Assembly: GCF_026000435.1 (NCBI RefSeq)
Contig: NZ_AP026763.1
Span: 2,914,001 to 2,978,000, forward strand
Direction of reading: 5' to 3'
Length of the DNA stretch: 64,000 nt
Origin: Vibrio sp. STUT-A11
GTDB lineage: Bacteria > Pseudomonadota > Gammaproteobacteria > Enterobacterales > Vibrionaceae
The notes beneath the pieces are model-generated. The model made no database searches. It saw only the letters and a program-made list of their open reading frames with translations, and had not been told where the DNA came from. Made by a program: the position numbers and the translations under genes. This document shows positions 43,016-50,035 of the stretch, piece by piece. Positions within the stretch are counted from its first letter, which is position 1, and each line of letters begins with the position of its first letter.

Positions 43016-44149
43016 CTATTCATTCAGCAGATTCAAAGCAGCATTCGGAATCAACCTAGCTTGAGCTAACATAGATGATGAAGATTGTTGAAGAATTTTA
43101 GCTCGCGTCATTTCGGTTGTTTCTTTTGCGTAATCGGTATCCGTACGGTTTCCTTTTGATTCACTGATATTCTCATGCATATTCGTTAGATTAGAGAGCA
43201 TGCGATCAAACCGATTCTGCAAAGCCCCCATATCTGCTTGATGCCCATCCACATAATTCAATGCAGAATCAATGACAGAGACGGCTTCTTGGGCGCCTCC
43301 TATGCTTGTCACATCAATGTTCTCTACAATTGTCTTACGGCCGTTATCGAAGTTAAACTCTCTGGCCAGACATCCAGAAAAACAAATTTCCCCTTCTGCA
43401 ACATCTGCCCCAACAAACATTTGTAGTTCACCGGTACCGGATACGGATGCTGTAACAAACTCTTGCTGTCCATTGATATAAGTTGCAAGTTCTTCAATAT
43501 CATCTCCAATCTTGGCTTCGATATTGATACTTACATCGTTTCCGGCTCTATCGGTGAAATCCATACCGAGCTCGTGAGCATCACCTTCGACAGCCCAGCC
43601 TTCGTCTTTGGCTTCCTCTGCAATAAATATCGTTCCACCCATCAGTGAAGAGCTTGAACGCATATCCTTTAGTTCCAATAGTATCGTTTCATTATTGGAA
43701 CCAACTTGAAGCGCTTTCTTGCCATAGCTACCATCTAACAGTCTAGTCCCAGCAAAGTTAGCTGAGCTAGCGATACTATGCAGTTCTTCCTTTAAGGCTT
43801 GGACATTTTTTTGAATTGCCTGCCTGTCAGCTATTGAGTTTGACCCGTTCGCCGCTTGCAATGAATGGTCTCTCATATCCTTTAGAATGCTAGATATTTC
43901 CCGTATAGACCCTTCAGCAGTCTGGACTATGGCTACTCCATCATTGACATTCTTAGCTGCAACATCCAGCCCTCGACTTTGTACATGTAGTCGATTCGCA
44001 ATTTGTAACCCAGCAGCATCATCTTTAGCACTGTTTATCTTTTTTCCCGAAGAAAGTTTAAGTATTGATGAATTATAATCATCAGAAGCATCAGCAATGT
44101 GACGTCGTGTTGCTAACGCAGCGGTGTTGTTGTGTAGGCTCAATGTCAC
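43016..44149 (-). CDS. Orphan flagellin
   Basis: 377 residues with both conserved flagellin ends: N-terminal D0/D1 (LSSGKKINSAKDDAAGLQIANRL, QTAEGSIREISSIL) and C-terminal D1/D0 (GALQNRFDRMLSNL, TDYAKETTEMTRAKILQQSSSSMLAQA). Start is a GTG 7 bp after GGAGG. Compared with polar flagellins of vibrios as I know them, the middle is similar, but residues 256 and 260 are both cysteine (CFSGC), where alanine and serine are usual. No other flagellar or chaperone gene is near. A sigma-28-type promoter precedes it. AGA/AGG-rich and AT-rich codon use differs from neighbouring rpoD. Confidence 0.92.
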   Translation of the reverse strand: MTLSLHNNTAALATRRHIADASDDYNSSILKLSSGKKINSAKDDAAGLQIANRLHVQSRGLDVAAKNVNDGVAIVQTAEGSIREISSILKDMRDHSLQAANGSNSIADRQAIQKNVQALKEELHSIASSANFAGTRLLDGSYGKKALQVGSNNETILLELKDMRSSSSLMGGTIFIAEEAKDEGWAVEGDAHELGMDFTDRAGNDVSINIEAKIGDDIEELATYINGQQEFVTASVSGTGELQMFVGADVAEGEICFSGCLAREFNFDNGRKTIVENIDVTSIGGAQEAVSVIDSALNYVDGHQADMGALQNRFDRMLSNLTNMHENISESKGNRTDTDYAKETTEMTRAKILQQSSSSMLAQARLIPNAALNLLNE

Positions 44150-44208
44150 GCATAGCCCTCCTTTCCATTATTGCTGCTAAAAAATATGGAACTAAAGTCT
44201 CATTCTGT

Positions 44209-44235
44209 GTATCGACCAAAACCATCATCACTTTA
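44209..44235 (-). promoter_or_regulatory. Sigma-28 (FliA)-type promoter of the flagellin gene
   Basis: On the minus strand TAAA (44232-44235), 15 bp, then GTCGATAC (44209-44216), against the consensus TAAA-N15-GCCGATAA; six of eight match in the -10. It lies 60-86 bp before the GTG start and implies expression with the motility regulon. Confidence 0.65.
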
Positions 44236-44431
44236 GGGGCTATATGCATAAAAACTTGAATATTTTAACTTTAACCCATTCATACAACAAATGAACAAGC
44301 AGTTCCTTAAAGAAAAAAGGCAACTGTTAAAAAAGGAAGTGCGCTTTTAAGCGCTAAAGTCTCATTGGCGGGACACACTAGAAGAAGACCGAGCGATCAA
44401 ATATTGACGACTTTTATAAATATGCTAGATT

Positions 44432-44447
44432 AGCCGTATAGACGTCC
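44432..44447 (+). promoter_or_regulatory. Tandem MetJ boxes upstream of metQ
   Basis: Two adjacent 8-mers, AGCCGTAT and AGACGTCC, match the met box AGACGTCT at six and seven of eight positions. They are 22 bp before the metQ start and overlap or follow the likely -10 (TATGCT at 44421-44426), where a repressor would block transcription. Indicates methionine control through MetJ and S-adenosylmethionine. Confidence 0.65.
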
Positions 44448-44468
44448 AAAAAAATAAATGGAGTTATT

Positions 44469-45272
44469 ATGGAAAGTTTGCGCCAAATTAGACAGTTACC
44501 TATTGTTCTCATCGCAGCCCTAAGCTTAGCGGCCTGTGGGCAAAAAGATGAATCAGTCATCAAGGTAGGTGCAACGGTTGGTCCTCATGCACAAGTTGTC
44601 GAAGCCGTTGCCAAAGAAGCAGAAAAACAAGGGCTAAAGGTCGAAGTAGTCGAGTTTTCCGATTACGTCACACCAAACGCAGCGTTAAGCGATGGCAGTA
44701 TCGACATCAACAGCTACCAGCACCAACCGTTTCTGGACAATTTTAACAACAGCCATGACGCTCACTTGGTCTCTATCGGCCAATCCATTCTGATGCGTAT
44801 GGGGATTTACTCAAACAAGTTTCGCTCTCTTGAAGAGCTTCCTGAGAATGCTCGTATCGCTATTCCTAATGATCCAACCAACGGTGGGCGCGGTTTGCTT
44901 CTTCTTGCTGACGCGGGCTTGATTACGTTGAAACAAGACGTCGGCCATAAAGCGGCATTGACCGACATAACTGAAAATCCTAAACGTTTTCAGTTTGTTG
45001 AAGTCGATGCAGCTCAGCTGCCAAGAACGTTAGATGATGTGGATGCAGCAGCGATTACCATGAACTATGTGATGTCGTCTGGCCTTGACCCGAAAAAACA
45101 GGGTATTTATTTGGAGTCTAAACAGGCACCTCTGGCGGTTATGGTTATCGCAACGCGCGAAGCAGATAAAAATAAACAAGAGTACAAAAAGTTTGTTTCT
45201 ATCTACCAGTCTCAGGAGATTCGTGACTACTTGGAAGAAACATTTAAAGGAACGATTGAACCTGCGTTCTAA
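44469..45272 (+). CDS. metQ: MetQ/NlpA-family methionine-binding lipoprotein
   Basis: Periplasmic solute-binding lipoprotein of 267 residues. The signal peptide ends in the lipobox LAAC (C23). The mature part has the MetQ landmarks IKVGATVGPHAQV, EFSDYVTPNAALSDGSIDINSYQHQPFL and IPNDPTNGGRGLLLL. Usually found in a metNIQ operon with the ABC transporter, but here it stands alone with its own terminator, so it must share a transporter encoded elsewhere or bind a related substrate. The MetJ boxes upstream support a methionine role. Confidence 0.92.
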   Translation: MESLRQIRQLPIVLIAALSLAACGQKDESVIKVGATVGPHAQVVEAVAKEAEKQGLKVEVVEFSDYVTPNAALSDGSIDINSYQHQPFLDNFNNSHDAHLVSIGQSILMRMGIYSNKFRSLEELPENARIAIPNDPTNGGRGLLLLADAGLITLKQDVGHKAALTDITENPKRFQFVEVDAAQLPRTLDDVDAAAITMNYVMSSGLDPKKQGIYLESKQAPLAVMVIATREADKNKQEYKKFVSIYQSQEIRDYLEETFKGTIEPAF

Positions 45273-45315
45273 CCTGTAAAAGTGTACGTTAGAAGATTAA
45301 GCTGAATCTTTGAGT

Positions 45316-45349
45316 AAGGCTCGTGGAGATATTATCCATGAGCCTTTTT
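45316..45349 (+). terminator. Terminator of metQ
   Basis: Stem AAGGCTCGTGGA / TCCATGAGCCTT with one wobble and a 7-base loop, then TTTTACTTTT. Confidence 0.82.
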
Positions 45350-45389
45350 ACTTTTAAGCTTCACCCTCTGACGAACTCGGTAAGCCAGG

Positions 45390-45680
45390 CTACACATTAT
45401 TAGCGTTTCCACGACGCTCTGCTTCTAGCCTCGCAGCTAAGTACTTTTGAGTCGCTAATACTAAATCAGGACGATCAATTAACTTCCAGAGAAAGTATGG
45501 CGGGATGAAGAAAATAACAAAATATAGTGATTCATGGAAAAAGACATTAGCAATTGAATCTTGATGCTCAAAAAATGCTGTCAGGGCAAAAAGATCCAAC
45601 AAGACCCCTACCACTCCAAAAACAACACAGACCACTATCGCTAACCCCAAGAGTTCACGTAAGAAATATTTATATATCAT
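45390..45680 (-). CDS. Small membrane protein of unknown function
   Basis: 96 residues, preceded by AGAAGGA. Two hydrophobic segments (about 10-33 and 48-66) and a charged C-terminal helix (ATQKYLAARLEAERR). I do not recognise the family. It may be a two-helix inner-membrane protein. It stands alone between convergent metQ and the deaminase region. Its promoter side (45681 onward) may overlap the start of the candidate plus-strand RNA described below. Confidence 0.7.
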   Translation of the reverse strand: MIYKYFLRELLGLAIVVCVVFGVVGVLLDLFALTAFFEHQDSIANVFFHESLYFVIFFIPPYFLWKLIDRPDLVLATQKYLAARLEAERRGNANNV

Positions 45681-45829
45681 GGCACTAAATCCTTCTAGCA
45701 GTACGTCGTACCAAGATACTCCTCTAATTACTCCGTTAGCTTGATTACGGTCAATTTCTGCTAGATACCAATAAGAAGTTAGTTTTATAAAAGCTAACTT
45801 CTACTCAATATTACAGCTATAAGAAACTG

Positions 45830-46012
45830 TCCCAGTCATCCCTGTCGGCGATGAACATCCTGAAAACAAAGAACTAATGAACATATCAATTCATCCTTAC
45901 GTCATTAGAAGTGAGAGGGAACACACAGAACAAGACATCGACCTGATTCTGTAGTTCTCACACATAGAATAGAGAAAGCCGCTTACTGGTTTGTAAGCGG
46001 CTTTTTATTTTT
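45830..46012 (+). ncRNA. Candidate small RNA ending at a strong plus-strand terminator
   Basis: The 344-bp gap 45681-46025 has no protein-coding gene on the plus strand, yet it ends on the plus strand with a strong intrinsic terminator (stem 45975-46004, then TTTTATTTTT). A TATAAG -10 is at 45818-45823, with only a weak -35. A 9-bp inverted repeat (AGAAGTTAG / CTAACTTCT, 45774-45802) lies just before. The terminator could instead belong to the deaminase gene, for which its minus-strand T-run is poorer. Start coordinate is a guess. Confidence 0.35.
45975..46010. terminator. Strong intrinsic terminator next to the deaminase gene
   Basis: 12-bp perfect stem AAAGCCGCTTAC / GTAAGCGGCTTT with a 6-base loop. 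The plus-strand tail TTTTATTTTT is strong; the minus-strand tail TTTCTCTATTC is moderate. It would end the deaminase transcript and any plus-strand RNA. Confidence 0.85.
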
Positions 46013-46025
46013 GCTCTGTCAGGCA

Positions 46026-47384
46026 TTAACTGGCGGACAGCTCTGCCAGCCGCTTCGCAGCGCGGCTATGGCGAACCATCAAGTCCTGTAAATCCACCCC
46101 AATCACTTCACCATCATGCACACGCCATTGGCCAGCGACCATCACTCGGTCAGCCTGTTGTGCGCCACATAGCAGTAAAGCGGCCAGCGGATCATGACTC
46201 CCTGAGAAGCGAATATCATCCAGCTTAAACATAGCAATATCAGCCTGATAACCGATGTCTAGTTCTCCAATATCGTGTCGCCCCATCGCAAGAGCAGAGC
46301 CTTTTGTCGCCCAGCGCAGAGCATCAAAATGCGTTACTTTTGCTGATCCATACTGCAGGCGTTGCAGGTACATCGCCATGCGGACTTCGGCGATCATATT
46401 GGATCCATCGTTTGAGGCAGAGCCATCCACGCCAAGACCAACTTTCACACCGGCCTGTTCAAGCTCCAAGTTTTTACACATACCAGAGGCCAGCATCATA
46501 TTGGATGTCGGGCAATGACTGACCCCAACGCCCGCTTTACCTAATCGTAGAATCTCTTCAGAGTTAAAATGAATACCATGAGCCAGCCAGGTCCGCTCGT
46601 TTAACCAGCCAACATCTTCCAGATAATCAACCGGACGTAATCCAAACTGCTTGATACAGAAGTTCTCTTCATCAATGGTTTCACACAAGTGGGTATGCAC
46701 CATGACATTCTCATCTTGAGCGATTCGCGCAGTCTCTTTCATCAGATCCGTGGTCACCGAGAATGGGGAACATGGCGCAAGCGCAATTTGAATCATCGCG
46801 CCATCATGGTCTTGGTGATATTCATTGATCAGTCTTTTGCTGTCATCGACAATCGTTTGCTCTGTTTGGATAGTATGCCTTGGCGGTAAACCGCCCTGAT
46901 CTTCCCCCAAACTCATTGAACCCCGAGTAAAAATAGTGCGTACGCCAAGGCTGTGTGCAGCTTCAACTTGCAGATCGATGGCATGTTCCAGACCATTGGG
47001 TAATAAGTAGTGATGATCCGAAGCGGTCGTGCACCCTGAACGCATAAGCTCAACTAAAGCCAATTCAGTGGCAACGCTCATCATTTCCTGGTCAAGGTTC
47101 GCCCACACCGGATAAAGGCTTTTCAACCAGTGAAACAGCTCTTTATTGAGAGCATCGGGATAAGCGCGAGTCAAAGTTTGATAAAAGTGGTGGTGGGCAT
47201 TGATTAGCCCTGGAGTGATGACGTGCTGGCTGGCGTTGACTACCGAATCGATTTTGCTGTCAGGCGTGGCATTAAGTGCCACCAGCTCAATAATTTTGTT
47301 TCCGCGAATCACCAGACCTCCGCGAGCGTCCTGCTCATTGCCAGTGTAAATCGCGAGTGGATTCTTAATCCAGATTGTTTCCAT
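46026..47384 (-). CDS. 8-oxoguanine deaminase (amidohydrolase superfamily)
   Basis: 452 residues. Metal-binding amidohydrolase motifs: NAHHHFYQT (about 63-71), HTHLCET (about 230), HGIHF (about 272), SHCPTSN and the catalytic GVDGSASND (about 321-329). These match 8-oxoguanine deaminases, which convert oxidised guanine to urate; the closely related guanine and S-adenosylhomocysteine/adenosine deaminases are the main alternatives. No other purine-breakdown gene is near. Its start is followed upstream by a 317-bp gap shared with the acyltransferase gene. Confidence 0.85.
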   Translation of the reverse strand: METIWIKNPLAIYTGNEQDARGGLVIRGNKIIELVALNATPDSKIDSVVNASQHVITPGLINAHHHFYQTLTRAYPDALNKELFHWLKSLYPVWANLDQEMMSVATELALVELMRSGCTTASDHHYLLPNGLEHAIDLQVEAAHSLGVRTIFTRGSMSLGEDQGGLPPRHTIQTEQTIVDDSKRLINEYHQDHDGAMIQIALAPCSPFSVTTDLMKETARIAQDENVMVHTHLCETIDEENFCIKQFGLRPVDYLEDVGWLNERTWLAHGIHFNSEEILRLGKAGVGVSHCPTSNMMLASGMCKNLELEQAGVKVGLGVDGSASNDGSNMIAEVRMAMYLQRLQYGSAKVTHFDALRWATKGSALAMGRHDIGELDIGYQADIAMFKLDDIRFSGSHDPLAALLLCGAQQADRVMVAGQWRVHDGEVIGVDLQDLMVRHSRAAKRLAELSAS

Positions 47385-47437
47385 TCATAAATATCCTTAG
47401 CCGTTTCAACCATTTCAGGGGAATCGGACTTGTACCC

Positions 47438-47459
47438 ACATCTTCACAAGAGAAGATGT
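47438..47459. promoter_or_regulatory. Inverted repeat upstream of the deaminase gene
   Basis: Perfect arms ACATCTTC / GAAGATGT with a 6-base spacer, 54-75 bp before the deaminase start on the minus strand. Looks like an operator for an unidentified dimeric regulator. Confidence 0.35.
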
Positions 47460-47604
47460 TGAGTGGTTTTATTTGATTAAAAATACCGATATGACGGCAT
47501 GTAAAGAGCCCAAATAATGAGCCGTAACTACCATAACATAAGCCTATCTAAAGTGGACAAAAATTCTGCACCGCCTTCTTAATCTCAACTCGGCGTTCAA
47601 TAAA

Positions 47605-47655
47605 TCGTCACCCTTTTGTCACCAAAGACTCACTGTTTTGCCGCTGAACTGTCAT
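47605..47655 (+). promoter_or_regulatory. PhoB-like array of 11-bp-phased repeats before the acyltransferase gene
   Basis: Five 7-mers start every 11 bp, each separated by four bases: TCGTCAC, TTGTCAC, GACTCAC, TTGCCGC and CTGTCAT. The Pho box is CTGTCAT-N4-CTGTCAT, so the last 7-mer is a perfect half-site and the first two match four and five of seven; the middle two are weak. The array ends 46 bp before the start codon. Suggests induction under phosphate limitation. Confidence 0.5.
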
Positions 47656-47701
47656 CTGTAATTCCTACTATCCAGTTAGAAACTTGCACGCTGAGGTAAA
47701 T

Positions 47702-49453
47702 ATGGATAGCACTACCCCTTTTCGTCTCCCTCGTAAAACGCCATTTGGCATTGGTGAAAATGTCGCTGAGTGGGCTACTGGATTAAGCCAGCTCGATAAG
47801 TTCTATGCGCAAAGACCCGTTAATGCAGATATTCAAACCTTCTTACGCTTTACGCTGTCGATTTTAGGTATCGACTACCGAATTGCTCATGGTTCGCTCG
47901 ACGCCGTTCCAAAACAAGGCCCTACCGTTATTGTTGCCAACCACCCTCTCGGCTGTGTCGAAGGCGTGATTCTGGCTGAATTACTGCTCATGGTTCGAGA
48001 TGACATCCAAATCCTCGCGAATCAATACCTTAAAACTGTCCCGGAACTCGACCAGTTGTTTATTGGTGTGGATGTATTTGAAGGCAAAGATGCGGTCAAA
48101 TCCAACATGAAAGCACTGCGCGCGGCGAACAGACACCTCGCTAATGGCGGATTACTGTTAGTTTTCCCGGCGGGTGAAGTATCCCAACTGGTTGATAAAC
48201 AGCAGCAACGCATAGAAGACAAAGAGTGGAGTCGCAGTGTCAGTACGTTAATTCGTAAAAACAAAGCGACAACCGTCCCTGTATTTATTAACGGACAAAA
48301 CTCGAAACGCTTTTACATGGCCGGAAAAATCCATCCTTTGCTAAGAACGTTAATGCTGGGTAGAGAGCTACTTAATAAGAATGCTCAGACCATTGAGTTA
48401 TCGTTTGGACAGGCGATTAAATTTAAAGAACTGAATAACCTCAGTGACGATCAGGTGGTCAATTATTTGAGGCTCAATACCTACCTGCTTAACCGTGATC
48501 CCAGCACTCCTGGGCAAACCACATCGACGAATGATTTGCTGCCTATTGCGGCAGGGTTACCAATAAGCCAATTACTCGATGAGCTGTACAGCTTACCTGC
48601 AGAAGCCAAACTTCTTGAAAGTGGCGAGTTTGAAGTCTACTGCACATCCGCTTATCAGATCCCATCTCTACTGCATGAAATCGGTCGTCTACGTGAATAC
48701 AACTTTCGTCAGGTGGGCGAAGGCACAGGACAAGCAATCGACATCGATCATTTTGATCATGATTACCTACACCTGTTTGTCTGGGATCGTGAAAATCAAT
48801 GCATGGTAGGCGCTTATCGTCTGGGATTAGTGGATAAATTACTGGCCAAACATGGTGTTGAAGGGTTGTACTCTCGCACCCTGTTTAATTACGACCAACG
48901 CTTCCTCGATAAAATGGGTAAATCAATTGAGATGGGGCGTTCGGTAATTGCGGAACAATACCAAAAGAGCATGAGTGCCCTACTGCTGCTTTGGAAAGGC
49001 ATTGCGACGTTCGTACACAGAAACCCAGAGTACACGCACCTGTTTGGTCCCGTCAGCATAAGTAACGATTACAGCCAGACCGCTCGGCAATTACTGGCTC
49101 AGTCCATGACACTGCATCACTACGACAATGCCTGTGCAGAGCACGTCACACCGTCCAATCCATTGCCCGAGAACAATCTGAGCTGGAACACCAGCATGCT
49201 CACCGCGTTAGGCGACTTGCAGCTGTTATCTCGCGTCATCGCTCGAATTGATGAAGGCAAAGGTGTCCCTGTGTTGTTGCGTCAGTACTTAAGCTTAAAC
49301 GGCAAACTGGTCTGCTTTAATGTTGATCCTGCCTTTAACAACGCGCTAGACGGATTAATTATGGTGGACTTACGCGAAGTGCCAGAAAAGACGCTTGCAA
49401 GGTACATGGGGCTGGAAAATACACAAGCGTATTTAGCGCAACACCACGATTAA
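47702..49453 (+). CDS. Fused lysophospholipid-acyltransferase/GNAT protein, OlsF-like (putative ornithine-lipid synthase)
   Basis: 583 residues from MDSTTPFRLP, five bases after GAGG. The N-terminal half is a PlsC-type acyltransferase (ANHPLGCVEGVIL at about 80, FPAGEVS at about 155, then VPVFINGQNSKRFY). The C-terminal half is an OlsB/hemolysin-like GNAT domain (FEVYCTSAYQIPSLLHEIGRLREYNFR, LFVWDRENQCMVGAYRLG, IEMGRSVI, LFGPVSISNDY). This two-domain order is that of OlsF, which makes ornithine lipids in one protein. The PhoB-like array upstream fits, as ornithine lipids replace phospholipids under phosphate shortage. Stand-alone gene. Confidence 0.82.
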   Translation: MDSTTPFRLPRKTPFGIGENVAEWATGLSQLDKFYAQRPVNADIQTFLRFTLSILGIDYRIAHGSLDAVPKQGPTVIVANHPLGCVEGVILAELLLMVRDDIQILANQYLKTVPELDQLFIGVDVFEGKDAVKSNMKALRAANRHLANGGLLLVFPAGEVSQLVDKQQQRIEDKEWSRSVSTLIRKNKATTVPVFINGQNSKRFYMAGKIHPLLRTLMLGRELLNKNAQTIELSFGQAIKFKELNNLSDDQVVNYLRLNTYLLNRDPSTPGQTTSTNDLLPIAAGLPISQLLDELYSLPAEAKLLESGEFEVYCTSAYQIPSLLHEIGRLREYNFRQVGEGTGQAIDIDHFDHDYLHLFVWDRENQCMVGAYRLGLVDKLLAKHGVEGLYSRTLFNYDQRFLDKMGKSIEMGRSVIAEQYQKSMSALLLLWKGIATFVHRNPEYTHLFGPVSISNDYSQTARQLLAQSMTLHHYDNACAEHVTPSNPLPENNLSWNTSMLTALGDLQLLSRVIARIDEGKGVPVLLRQYLSLNGKLVCFNVDPAFNNALDGLIMVDLREVPEKTLARYMGLENTQAYLAQHHD

Positions 49454-49470
49454 TAACTTACCAGAAAAAT

Positions 49471-49506
49471 AGTGCATTGCTGATACAAGCAGTGCACTAT
49501 CCTTTT
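49471..49506 (+). terminator. Terminator of the OlsF-like gene
   Basis: 11-bp stem AGTGCATTGCT / AGCAGTGCACT with one wobble, then ATCCTTTTAATTT, 18 bp after the stop codon. Confidence 0.75.
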
Positions 49507-50035
49507 AATTTGTAAGAAATATAACCGAAATTTTCCGATATTTCTGACATCGCACTCATTTACCCAGTCAATCAGTCGCTATGTGCTGATATTGCGCAGC
49601 ATATCTCGTTACAAAATTTCAAAAAAACCACAACCAGACGCGCATCACACTTTTATCAACAACCAAACAAAAACAAAGTGTGACATTGATCGATAGATAT
49701 ATTTAATTCGATCCCAGAAATAAATCATAAGTGATTTTGATCACATTATATTTTCAACTCAAATTTGTAATAAGATCGATTTGATCACTAAGATTTTTAT
49801 TGACAGATTAAAAACCTGCATTTTGTTATTAAGTTACATATCAATAAATTGATCGCCATCACTTAAAAAATGCTTTTTATCTGAAGAAGTGCGGGTGTAG
49901 ATCACGAAAAGCCCGTTGTCAGTTCTAATTGGAAATTGTGTGATAAATTGATTGGGTACTAAGCAATCAAACAAGCGGTTTTGGCGAACCGTTTACGACA
50001 ACAATATTCATCAGAACATCGAACGGGGAATTGTT
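49507..50035. other. Long regulatory region and leader of mtlADR
   Basis: 529 bp without a protein gene. It contains a good CRP site (49729-49748), a weaker one at 49679-49694 (TGTGA-N6-TCGAT), and further GATCA-like half-sites. Near the 3' end a hairpin (GCGGTT / AACCGT at about 49974-49994) lies in the mtlA leader. In V. cholerae an antisense RNA, MtlS, overlaps the mtlA 5' leader; a matching RNA could be encoded here on the minus strand, but I cannot define its ends from sequence. Confidence 0.5.
49729..49748 (+). promoter_or_regulatory. CRP site for the mannitol operon
   Basis: AGTGA-TTTTGA-TCACA matches nine of ten conserved positions of the CRP consensus and is nearly symmetric. It lies about 290 bp before the mtlA start, which fits a long transcribed leader. 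Confidence 0.65.

Noticed and set aside
41989..44149. CRISPR, prophage or transposon content in the accessory stretch
   Set aside because: No regular short repeats, no transposase or integrase frame and no phage genes are visible.
45390..45680. Toxin or antitoxin small protein
   Set aside because: No partner gene and no toxin motif; two membrane helices alone do not support it.
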